Source: Clostridium sp.
Lineage (GTDB): Bacteria > Bacillota > Clostridia > Lachnospirales > Lachnospiraceae
Length of the DNA: 64,000 bases
Assembly (NCBI GenBank): GCA_031275405.1
Contig: JAISOV010000018.1
Coordinates: forward strand, 1 to 64,000
Direction: 5' to 3'
Below are positions 50,416 through 57,953 of the stretch, piece by piece (position 1 is the first letter of the stretch; every line of letters begins with the position of its first letter). The notes beneath the pieces are model-generated. The model worked only from the letters and a program-made list of their open reading frames with translations. It had not been told where the DNA came from and searched no databases. Position numbers and translations under genes: made by a program.

Positions 50416-51420
50416 CTACCAGATGCCCCGTTCGCCCATCTTCTCGGCAATGGCATTCGAGCCAAGGACGAAGATCAGCCCTACGATGGACTGGAATAAG
50501 CCTACCGCAGTCGCCAGGGCGAACTGGTTGCTCTTAAGGCCCCAGTTGTACACAAAGACCGACAAGACGTTGCTGACGTCCTTGACCATGGAATTGGCCA
50601 AGGTATACGGCCTGTCGAAATCGCTTCCCACGATACGCCCTAAGGCCATGATCAGCAGGATGATGATCGTCGGCTTCAGCCCCGGCAGGGTAATGTGCCA
50701 GATCTTGCGCAGCCTGGTCGCCCCGTCCACGGAAGCCGCCTCATAAAGTTCCGGGCTGATACTGGTGATCGCCGCCAGATAAATGATGGTGTTCCAGCCC
50801 ACGCTCTGCCAGATCCCCAGGAAAATATAAGTCAGCACCCAGTTCGCGGACTGATCCAGGAAATGGATCGGGCCAAGACCCAGACGGCCTAAAACAATGT
50901 TGATCAGACCCTGTGTCGGAGGGTTGGGCGCAAACAGCTGGAGCGCCATGCTGGAAATAATGATCCAGGAAAGGAAATGCGGCATATAGGCGACCGTCTG
51001 CGTGACCCGTTTGAACCGCTTGAAAGCCAGCTCGTTCAGCAGCAGGGCCAGTATGATCGGAGCCGGGAAGCCAAGCACCAGATCCAGCAGGTTCAGCGTG
51101 ACGGTATTGCGCAGGGCCTGCAAGAAATCCCGGTTCACAAACGCTTTCAGGAACCAATCGAAGCCGTTGTGGGCCGCCCAAGGCACTTCCCATACCGGCT
51201 TAAGGAAATTGTTCTCTTTGAACGCCATCAGAATGTTCGTCATCGGCGCATAGCGGAAAATAACAAAATAAGAAATGGGCAGCAGGAGCATGAGATACAG
51301 GATCCCGTGTCTCTTGAAATAGATGAGCCTCTTCTGTCCTTTGGTAAGCCTGATCTGCGACGTCCCGCCGCTTTCTGTTCCGGCCAAGCCGGTGAGACTT
51401 TTGGAGCTTTTTGCTTCCAT
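50416..51420 (-). CDS. Carbohydrate ABC transporter permease (LplB type)
   Basis: A 334-residue permease with six transmembrane segments. Typical stretches are YFVIFRYAPMTNILMAFKEN near the start, the EAA loop ELYEAASVDGATRLRKIWHITLPGL, and a C-terminus of GERGIW as in LplB proteins. It pairs with the YtcP-like permease at 48160 and the binding protein at 46291. A Lys/Ser-rich cytoplasmic N-terminus of about 30 residues precedes the first helix. The ATG follows AAGGAGGGATACAT. It is the first transporter gene of the operon, downstream of the small membrane protein at 51761. Confidence 0.94.
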   Translation of the reverse strand: MEAKSSKSLTGLAGTESGGTSQIRLTKGQKRLIYFKRHGILYLMLLLPISYFVIFRYAPMTNILMAFKENNFLKPVWEVPWAAHNGFDWFLKAFVNRDFLQALRNTVTLNLLDLVLGFPAPIILALLLNELAFKRFKRVTQTVAYMPHFLSWIIISSMALQLFAPNPPTQGLINIVLGRLGLGPIHFLDQSANWVLTYIFLGIWQSVGWNTIIYLAAITSISPELYEAASVDGATRLRKIWHITLPGLKPTIIILLIMALGRIVGSDFDRPYTLANSMVKDVSNVLSVFVYNWGLKSNQFALATAVGLFQSIVGLIFVLGSNAIAEKMGERGIW

Positions 51421-51436
51421 ATGTATCCCTCCTTAT

Positions 51437-51745
51437 TCGTGAGACATGACGCCAGGAATCCGCTTCGCGGACTACATGGTTCGCGGGCATTCGCCTAACG
51501 GTTGCCCCGCAGCCGTTTTGGCCGCTTCGCAGCCGCTTGACTTCATACAGTCTTCTGCTTGTAAACCATCAGAATCCTCCTGTACTTGTCAAGGCCGCTT
51601 CGCGGCACAAAGTGTACTTCGCACACTTGGCTCCTTGCTTACGCGTATGCTGCCATGCTTGCCCCGCAATCATGGCAAGGGCATGGCCGTGCGGCCTATC
51701 CTGTCCTGCGGACAGGATCTCTTGATTCCCCCCTTTTGACGGGAG
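51437..51745. repeat. Cluster of small palindromes between permease and small membrane protein genes
   Basis: At least six short hairpins follow one another: TCCGCTTCGCGGA, GGCCGCTTCGCGGC, AAGTGTACTTCGCACACTT, CATGCTTGCC...GGCAAGGGCATG, GGCCGTGCGGCC and ATCCTGTCCTGCGGACAGGAT. Most have a TTCG or TGCG loop. No gene fits in the region. It lies inside the transcribed operon and may affect mRNA stability between cistrons. Confidence 0.6.
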
Positions 51746-51760
51746 AACCATCCCGATCCG

Positions 51761-52015
51761 TCAGCCTTTTGCCGGATCCGGCTTCTGGAATGGTTTCAGC
51801 AGGTAGATCCACGCGATCCTCCAGAGGACATTCCCTCCGAAAAACAGCCCGAAAAAGAGGAACATCGACCAGATACCCATAATCTGGTTCGCCGCGCACA
51901 GCACCACCGTGCCGAACGCAATACCGAAGATCCCCGCCACATACAGGAACCCCGCGGCAGCCGTGACGACCGGATTCTTCTCCACCACAGGCATAAATCT
52001 GAATTTCTTCTTCAT
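51761..52015 (-). CDS. Small two-helix membrane protein
   Basis: An 84-residue protein with two transmembrane segments (VTAAAGFLYVAGIFGIAFGT and WSMFLFFGLFFGGNVLWRIA) and a basic start MKKKFRF. GGGAGGACAGGGTGC precedes the ATG. No family is recognised with confidence. It is the first cistron on the minus-strand transcript that continues into the LplB-like permease and lies divergent from the AraC regulator, so it may be an accessory of the sugar transporter. Confidence 0.6.
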   Translation of the reverse strand: MKKKFRFMPVVEKNPVVTAAAGFLYVAGIFGIAFGTVVLCAANQIMGIWSMFLFFGLFFGGNVLWRIAWIYLLKPFQKPDPAKG

Positions 52016-52184
52016 GCACCCTGTCCTCCCACATTTTTTATAAGATTTTTGGATATACAGCTGATCTTTTATTTATTTATACCATGAAATCAAGACTTCC
52101 GCTTATCAGATTTTGCTCTTTTGCCATTCATATATTGCTCATTTTCTTTTTATTCGCGATATTTTTTCAACATTTTTCATCATA

Positions 52185-52213
52185 TTGTCTTTTTCTTTCA
52201 TCTGTGATAGAAT
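52185..52213 (+). promoter_or_regulatory. Promoter of the AraC-family gene
   Basis: TTGTCT, 17 bases, TAGAAT on the plus strand in an AT-rich stretch. On the other strand a TGGTATAAA extended -10 near 52075-52083 could serve the transporter operon. The 220-base leader 52214-52435 holds no ORF that I trust. Confidence 0.5.
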
Positions 52214-52435
52214 GTTCGTGAAGAAATTGATGAAAATGACGCCTGATTTCCAGACGGCATTATCTATATTACCAAGTCCGTCCGCGTCCGAAAACTGCAA
52301 TTTCTGATTGGAGAAGCAGGGGCAACGGAGAGATGTTGAATCCGGAAAGGTCTGGGTGGAATGGGGTCTGGCGGAAATGGTCCGGCGGAAGAGTCCTGGC
52401 CGGAAGAATTTTATTAGGTAAGAAAGGAGTTCTAT

Positions 52436-53422
52436 ATGGAAAACATTTCTAACCAGCTATGGAACAACAACCTGATTCCTCAATATTTGCAGCAGCAGAC
52501 GGAAGACCAGTTCCACCGAATCGTAGAAGGCGATTACGAATTTGTGGATTACCTTCCGGGTTCCTCTCTCCGCTTCTGGGTCAACAATCTGCCTGTGAAT
52601 TACCCCCTGCACTGGCACCCTGCCGTAGAAATGATCATGCCCTTGGAAAACAGCTATACCGTCATCGTAAAATCGGAGGAATACCATCTTTCTCCCGGCG
52701 ATATTTTCATCATCCCAGCCGGGGAGCTTCATCATCTGATTGCCCCCGCCACGGGCGTCCGGCTGATTTACTTATTTGACTTCACGGTTCTTTCGCGGAT
52801 ACGGGGCTTTTCTTACCTGGCGACCTATCTTTCCCAGCCCATCCTGATTCCTAAGGAGAGCCAGAATGAATTTTATGACGCGCAGGCGCTGCTGATGCTG
52901 GAGATGTGCAACGATTATTTCAGCGACAACGCCCTGCGGGAGCTGCTGATCTATGCCCACCTTCTGCGTTTTTTCGCCGGTTACGGGAAGCGCCGCATGA
53001 ACGCGGAAAACGCGCTTCCCTACGGCAACGGGGCGGCCCGGCAGATGACCCTGCTGGAGAAACTGAACAAGACGTTTGAATACGTGGACAGTCACTTCAC
53101 GGAGAGCCTGACCTTGGAGATGGCGGCGGATGTGGCGGGCTTTTCCAAATTCCATTTTTCCAGACTGTTCAAGCAATGCTCCGGCTACAATTTCTACGAC
53201 TATTTATGCTACCGCAGGATCAAGTCCGCCGAAAGCCTTCTGCTGAAGCCCAGCCTGTCCATTACGGAGATCGCCCTGCAGTCCGGCTTCTGCAGCCTGT
53301 CTACTTTTAACCGCGTGTTCAAGAAGCTGAAAAACTGTACGCCCTCGGAATACCGCAGCCTGTACCATAAAGATCTGCATGATATGGTAGAAAAAACGAC
53401 CACTCCGGAAAGAAACGGCTGA
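52436..53422 (+). CDS. AraC-family transcriptional regulator with cupin sensor
   Basis: A 328-residue regulator. Residues about 30-170 form a cupin sugar-sensing domain (PVNYPLHWHPAVEMIMPLEN, EEYHLSPGDIFIIPAGELHH). Residues about 215-315 are the AraC double helix-turn-helix (SLTLEMAADVAGFSKFHFSR, SITEIALQSGFCSLSTFNRVFKKLKNCTPSEYR). AAGAAAGGAGTTCTAT precedes the ATG. It is divergent from the sugar ABC operon and is its likely activator, responding to the transported oligosaccharide (inference from arrangement). The C-terminus adds a short tail after the usual YR end. Confidence 0.93.
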   Translation: MENISNQLWNNNLIPQYLQQQTEDQFHRIVEGDYEFVDYLPGSSLRFWVNNLPVNYPLHWHPAVEMIMPLENSYTVIVKSEEYHLSPGDIFIIPAGELHHLIAPATGVRLIYLFDFTVLSRIRGFSYLATYLSQPILIPKESQNEFYDAQALLMLEMCNDYFSDNALRELLIYAHLLRFFAGYGKRRMNAENALPYGNGAARQMTLLEKLNKTFEYVDSHFTESLTLEMAADVAGFSKFHFSRLFKQCSGYNFYDYLCYRRIKSAESLLLKPSLSITEIALQSGFCSLSTFNRVFKKLKNCTPSEYRSLYHKDLHDMVEKTTTPERNG

Positions 53423-53507
53423 TTTCCTGAAATCGGGAAAAGCAGGGATCTCCCATATCTTTTCTGTGTTCCGCCGCGTATATCCCTGCCTGTCCCTTTC
53501 ACGGCTC

Positions 53508-53603
53508 ATAGGACTTATCGGAAGCTGCCAGCGGCTTCCGATAAAAGGCGCGGCCCTATGCGCCGCAGTTCGATTGCAGGAAGCTGTTCCTGCTTCTTGT
53601 AAT
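53508..53603 (+). repeat. Three-hairpin element R1, copy 4
   Basis: Hairpin 1 TATCGGAAGC...GCTTCCGATA (53516-53542), hairpin 2 GGCGC...GCGCC (53547-53563) and hairpin 3 ATTGCAGGAAGC...GCTTCTTGTAAT (53573-53602). This is the best-preserved relative of copy 1. Its right half encodes the last 15 or so residues of the CarD-like protein on the minus strand. Confidence 0.8.
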
Positions 53604-54080
53604 GTAAGCTTCCACCCCGTCCCGGGGGATTTCCAGGGCCACGGCCAGCTCGCCGTAGAGATTCTCCTCCGCCATTTTGAAATATTTGGCATCTACGGCG
53701 GTCACTTTCCTGCCTGCCTGGATACGTTTCTGCTTCCGCTCAAAAATCGTCTTGATGATCTTGACCCACGCCTCGCACCGGTTGCTCTTCATGCACACCC
53801 GGTACTCCTGCTCCAGCATTTTTTCATTCGTGATGGTGATCAGCGGAATCTGCGGGATCCCCCGGATCAGCTCGTCCGCTTCTTCTCTGGTCAGCACGTT
53901 TCTCATGGACTCCTGCGCGGCGTCCACCGGGATATAGACCGTGCTGGCGGCCACATAAAGCGGTTTGAGGATATAATATTCCCGCTCCCTGTCCACGCCC
54001 GGCATATTCAACGTCGTAATGTCCTCAATGCTGCACACGCCCTTGCTTCCGCAGATCACACGATCCTTTTTCTTGAACAC
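53556..54080 (-). CDS. CarD-family transcriptional regulator
   Basis: A 174-residue protein with an N-terminal RNA-polymerase-interacting Tudor-like domain (FKKKDRVICGSKGVCSIEDI, EREYYILKPLYVAASTVYIP) and a helical C-terminal domain (KIIKTIFERKQKRIQAGRKV, FKMAEENLYGELAVALEIPR). CarD proteins stabilise open promoter complexes. The expected C-terminus is about EIPRDGVEAYI; the final TRSRNSFLQSNCGA is encoded by hairpins 3 and 2 of R1, so the original stop has been lost. AAGGAAGTGAAAGC precedes the ATG. It converges with the AraC gene. Confidence 0.92.
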   Translation of the reverse strand: MFKKKDRVICGSKGVCSIEDITTLNMPGVDREREYYILKPLYVAASTVYIPVDAAQESMRNVLTREEADELIRGIPQIPLITITNEKMLEQEYRVCMKSNRCEAWVKIIKTIFERKQKRIQAGRKVTAVDAKYFKMAEENLYGELAVALEIPRDGVEAYITRSRNSFLQSNCGA

Positions 54081-54183
54081 GCTTTCACTTCCTTTCTCCT
54101 AAGGCTCCCATCCATGTATTCCGGCACACGGCCTAAGATTCTCCCGCCACAAGTTATGGAAAAATGCTCTCCATAGAAAAGCC

Positions 54184-54305
54184 CTGCCGTCTCTGCCGTC
54201 TCTGCCGTTTTTGCCGTTTCTTCCGCCTTTTATCCTGCCTCCACCACAACCGTTATGGATCGTGCCTTTATCCTACTTCTATCATAACCATTCTGGATCG
54301 TGATA
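54184..54305. repeat. Short tandem and direct repeats upstream of carD
   Basis: TGCCGTCTC-type 9-bp units (54184-54228) are followed by two related copies of AnCATAACCnTTnTGGATCGTG (54247-54302). The rest of 54081-54520 is AT-rich and without a gene. Confidence 0.5.
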
Positions 54306-54523
54306 ACCACATTTTAACAGATTAAATTGCCGAATGTCAGTAAAATTTTATCTTTCCAGCCAATTTCGTGATAATGTACAAAAAATGAGATGTTAATTTG
54401 TTCGGCTTGTCTAGTCTGCAACATGCAGCAGTCTCGGATCTTTCTGTGGCTGCCTCCCTCCCCACCAGCCAGCCCCGGACTTCCAGGTCTCTGTCCGAAC
54501 ATATATTCGGCGCTTTTTTCCAA

Positions 54524-54552
54524 TTGCTTTACGGCCGGATCTGCGCTATACT
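54524..54552 (+). promoter_or_regulatory. Promoter of the DUF4317 gene
   Basis: TTGCTT, 17 bases, TATACT on the plus strand, about 50 bases upstream of the ATG at 54603. Confidence 0.7.
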
Positions 54553-54602
54553 AAGAACCAGGAAGCACGCCGGACAAGCCGGCGGCAGAAGGGACGACCG
54601 AC

Positions 54603-55721
54603 ATGACGAAACAGGAAATATCCGAAATCAAGAGACTGTTCACCCCCACGAACTGCTCCATTACCCGTATCTGCGGCTGCTATGTGGACGGAGAGAAAAA
54701 CAAGAAGGCCGAACTGAACCAGGCTTTCCTCTCCTTGGCGGAGGAAGATATGTTCAAGTATTTTGACCTCCTGCGCAGGCTCCTCTCCGGCAGGGTCGGC
54801 AGGAACCTTCTGACCTTGGAGTTTCCTTTAGAAGCAGAGAAAGAAGGAAGCGCCCACGAAGCCCTCCTGGAGCTGAAGGCCAGCAAGCTGAAAGAGGATT
54901 CTCTGCTGGAAGCCTTTTACGACCATATCATAGAAGCTTATGAATATACCGGGAATTACCTGATCCTTCTCATCCACGACGTGTATGACGTTCCCGGCAG
55001 GACGTCGGACGGCCTGACGATGGACGACGCTTCCGCTGACGTCTATGAGTACCTCTTAGCGGGTATCTTCCCTGTAAATCTCTCCAAGCCGGGGCTTAGC
55101 TACCATGCGGCGGAAAATACTTTCGGCAACCGGATACGGGACTGGATCGTCGGGCCGCCGGAAACCGGCTTCCTTTTTCCCGCTTTCCATGACCGTGGGG
55201 CGGATCTGCACAGCATCCTGTATTACTCCAAAAATCCGGAAGAATTAAAAGACAGCTTCGCGGCTCACATGTTCGGCGTAACGCTGCCCTTATCCGCTTC
55301 CGGCCAGAAAGAGACTTTCCATGCTCTGATCGAAAGAACCCTCGGGGAAACCTGTAACCTGGAAACGGTCAAAAGCATCCATGAGAAACTGAGCGAGCTG
55401 GCGGAAGAACATCAGGAAGAGCCGCAGCCTCTCCCGCTGCGCAAGGAAGAGGTGAAGAGCCTGCTGGCCGCCAGCGGCGCCGCCGATGAAAAACTGGCGG
55501 AATTTGATCGCTGTTATGAAGAAATCGCCGGGGAGAACGCTTCCCTCCTGGTAGATAATGTGATCAGCCGGAAAAGCTTTGACGTCAAGACCCCTGACGT
55601 CTCCATCCATGTCAATCCCCAGCGTCCGGATCTGATCCGTACCCAGACGGTGAACGGGAAAAAATGCCTGGTCATTGAACTGGACGGAACGGTGGAAGTG
55701 AACGGGATCACCTGTCAGTAA
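54603..55721 (+). CDS. DUF4317-family protein
   Basis: A 372-residue cytosolic protein that starts [33 protein letters not shown], the hallmark of DUF4317, a family largely confined to Clostridia and of unknown function. The rest is mixed alpha/beta with a central [13 protein letters not shown]-like core ([12 protein letters not shown]) and a C-terminal small beta domain ([20 protein letters not shown]). Length is normal. It has its own promoter and converges with the DnaJ-domain gene, whose last codons overlap its own by seven bases. Confidence 0.9.
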   Translation: MTKQEISEIKRLFTPTNCSITRICGCYVDGEKNKKAELNQAFLSLAEEDMFKYFDLLRRLLSGRVGRNLLTLEFPLEAEKEGSAHEALLELKASKLKEDSLLEAFYDHIIEAYEYTGNYLILLIHDVYDVPGRTSDGLTMDDASADVYEYLLAGIFPVNLSKPGLSYHAAENTFGNRIRDWIVGPPETGFLFPAFHDRGADLHSILYYSKNPEELKDSFAAHMFGVTLPLSASGQKETFHALIERTLGETCNLETVKSIHEKLSELAEEHQEEPQPLPLRKEEVKSLLAASGAADEKLAEFDRCYEEIAGENASLLVDNVISRKSFDVKTPDVSIHVNPQRPDLIRTQTVNGKKCLVIELDGTVEVNGITCQ

Positions 55722-56440
55722 TACATCCCTCTGCCGCAGCACATGCCGCCCCCGCCAAGGAACACGTTGCAGATGATATTCGCGATACATAATTTCAGGC
55801 ACATATTTCCGTTTCCCATGGCGGGATAGCCATAGGCGGCCTGACGCTGTTCGTACCAGCTGCTGCCGTTTTCAAACCGATGTACCAGGTTTTCATACTC
55901 CCGGCTGCTCGGTTCCATAGCGGCGGCCCTGCGGGCATGTTCCAGCCCCGCCACATTGTTGCCCAGGCCGGAGTGCGCGATGGCGCTGTAATAATACCAC
56001 CGGGCATTCCGCCCCTGCTGCCCCATGCCGTCCAGAGCCGTCCTCGCTTCTTTATAATAGCCGCTGCGGAGATAGTTCCCGGCGGCCCTTAAATAAGTAT
56101 CTTCCTCATACCCGGCGTTTTCGCTCTGCCCGAAGCCTCCATAGAAACCGCCAAATCCTCCGAAGCCGCCGAACGGATCCCTTTCCCGGCTTCCCCGGCC
56201 TGTTCCCGAACCGCTTCCGTAGCTCCCGCCGTCATAAGATCCATATCCCTCGGTGCGCTCTTTCATGACCTGCTGATAAGCCGACTGGATTTCCTTAAAA
56301 GTTTCCTCTGCCTGCTCCTTGCGGGGATTGTTGATGTTGGCATCGGGATGGTACCTACGGCTCAGTGATTTATATGCTTTTTTGATTTCTTCTTCGGTGG
56401 CATTCCTGCCGACACCCAGTACCTGGTATGGATCCCTCAT
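55715..56440 (-). CDS. J-domain protein with TPR-like region
   Basis: A 241-residue protein: an N-terminal J-domain ([29 protein letters not shown] with the HPD triad), a Gly/Ser/Tyr-rich linker ([20 protein letters not shown]), a helical repeat segment ([33 protein letters not shown]) resembling tetratricopeptides, and a Cys/Gly-rich hydrophobic end ([13 protein letters not shown]). It should recruit DnaK to a specific client; it is not the housekeeping DnaJ, since zinc fingers are absent. It overlaps the DUF5685 gene by four bases (ATGA), so the two proteins are made together. Confidence 0.9.
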   Translation of the reverse strand: MRDPYQVLGVGRNATEEEIKKAYKSLSRRYHPDANINNPRKEQAEETFKEIQSAYQQVMKERTEGYGSYDGGSYGSGSGTGRGSRERDPFGGFGGFGGFYGGFGQSENAGYEEDTYLRAAGNYLRSGYYKEARTALDGMGQQGRNARWYYYSAIAHSGLGNNVAGLEHARRAAAMEPSSREYENLVHRFENGSSWYEQRQAAYGYPAMGNGNMCLKLCIANIICNVFLGGGGMCCGRGMYY

Positions 56441-57303
56441 CCCTTTTCTCCCACTTCACGATGCATGTCCGCGCCTTTTTTCCGGTTCCGTTTTTCTCTG
56501 ACCGTCTCATATCTGCACCATACGCCGGAATACAGAATGTTCCTAAGAATCTCCACATTCTCCAGAATCGGCAGTTTTTCAAACTCCTTGCAGCATTCCG
56601 ACATCATCATCGTCAGAATCGTCCTGCATTCTTCTTCAAAGTCCAAGGCATGGTACATTCTTTTCAGAGGATTATAGGTTCCCTTTCTGATGTCTTTTTC
56701 AATATCTTCATATGCGTCCAGCAGATAGATGAATTTGCCCAGGTAGAAGCCAAACCGGTACAGGGTATCCCCCCATTCGTCCTCCCGGCAGACCACAAGC
56801 TGAGCCATGACCTTCCCAAAGATCCCCGACATGGCATCTACGTCCAGTTTATTCTCTTTCTCCGCGACCGCAAGATCGTACAGCAGCAGATTGATGGAAC
56901 GGATCTTTTTCCCGTATATGGCTTTGAGCTTTTTGTTCTTCCTCTCCAGCGTCTTTCCATAGAGAAACTTAGGAAGCCGCTTTTCATCCTCCCAGTCGTC
57001 CTTACATTGATACTGGGTCAGCAGGATATTCATGTCGGCGACGTATTCCGTAAACTGATTGGTACGCACCGTCTGTTTTCCAAAAGGATGGGCGGCGCAC
57101 TTGTATTCCCCCTGAACCGTCTCCGGCTCATAAAGGCCCGTCAGGAGCAGCAGCAGGAACGTCATATCATAATTCAAGGACAGCTGACCGCTGAACCCGT
57201 ATTTTTCTTTCAGTTTTCGGCACAGGCCACAATAATAGGAATGATATAGGTCAAATTCCTTGAATTTCATCTCCGCCTTATTGACCATGATGTATCCGAA
57301 CAT
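56437..57303 (-). CDS. DUF5685-family protein
   Basis: A 288-residue, mainly helical protein starting [20 protein letters not shown] with a Cys pair in [14 protein letters not shown], then [12 protein letters not shown] and [20 protein letters not shown], an Asp-rich pattern reminiscent of isoprenoid-synthase-like helical folds (inference). DUF5685 proteins of Clostridia usually lie next to a J-domain gene, as here, and their function is unknown. The coupling (ATGA) suggests DUF5685 is the client or partner of the J-protein. A Lys/Arg-rich tail ends the protein. Confidence 0.87.
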   Translation of the reverse strand: MFGYIMVNKAEMKFKEFDLYHSYYCGLCRKLKEKYGFSGQLSLNYDMTFLLLLLTGLYEPETVQGEYKCAAHPFGKQTVRTNQFTEYVADMNILLTQYQCKDDWEDEKRLPKFLYGKTLERKNKKLKAIYGKKIRSINLLLYDLAVAEKENKLDVDAMSGIFGKVMAQLVVCREDEWGDTLYRFGFYLGKFIYLLDAYEDIEKDIRKGTYNPLKRMYHALDFEEECRTILTMMMSECCKEFEKLPILENVEILRNILYSGVWCRYETVREKRNRKKGADMHREVGEKG

Positions 57304-57437
57304 GCCGCTCCTTCCCTATAAAAGCCGTACCGTTTCAGCGATTCCGCAAGAGGATCCCTTCCCGCTCCTTTCGGGCGGCAGCCCCGCGCTGTTCTAAGGA
57401 ACAGCAGCCCTTCGCTCTTCCTTTGGAACAGCAGCCC

Positions 57438-57830
57438 TCAGCTTTTCCTTTGGAAGGTGGCGCCGCATTTCTGACAGCGGATCTCGATTTTCCCCTTCCC
57501 CCTGGGTACCCTGATCTTCTGCCTACAGTGCGGGCATTGATAGATGCGATGGGTTCTGCTCTGTATAAGCGCCTTCTTCTGCTTCTGGAAGAACCCCCGG
57601 ACTTTCCTCTCGTGTTTCAGGTAAGCCTGGTTTTCTCTGGCGCGTCCGTGGATGTTTCTGGAAAACATCCGGAAATACGCATACGCCATAAACGCCAGCG
57701 CCAAGAGGAAAAAAGGACTCCATCCGAAAAAAGAGAAGACCAGACAGACAAGCGCCGCTATGCTGATCACTTGGTTGAACCGGTCATTCCCGTAACGCCC
57801 CTGCATAAAACGAGCCCATTTTTCTCTCAT
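57438..57830 (-). CDS. Membrane protein with C-terminal zinc ribbon
   Basis: A 130-residue protein: basic N-terminus, one or two transmembrane segments (VISIAALVCLVFSFFGWSPF, FLLALAFMAYAYFRMF), a basic cytoplasmic stretch, and a zinc ribbon (YQCPHCRQKIRVPRGKGKIE, then CQKCGATF). It lies upstream of the DUF5685/DnaJ pair on the same strand, 134 bases away, and probably belongs to that cluster. The large plus-strand ORF over this region is a shadow. Confidence 0.8.
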   Translation of the reverse strand: MREKWARFMQGRYGNDRFNQVISIAALVCLVFSFFGWSPFFLLALAFMAYAYFRMFSRNIHGRARENQAYLKHERKVRGFFQKQKKALIQSRTHRIYQCPHCRQKIRVPRGKGKIEIRCQKCGATFQRKS

Positions 57831-57953
57831 TTCACTTTCCTCCCGTCTGTCCGCCCATCGGCAGATCTGTCCTTTGTCCGGTTAAAACAAAAGGACGATT
57901 TCCCGCCCTTTGTCGTCTCTGCTTCCACTGATCCGGCAGGTCTGTCCGCCGCC

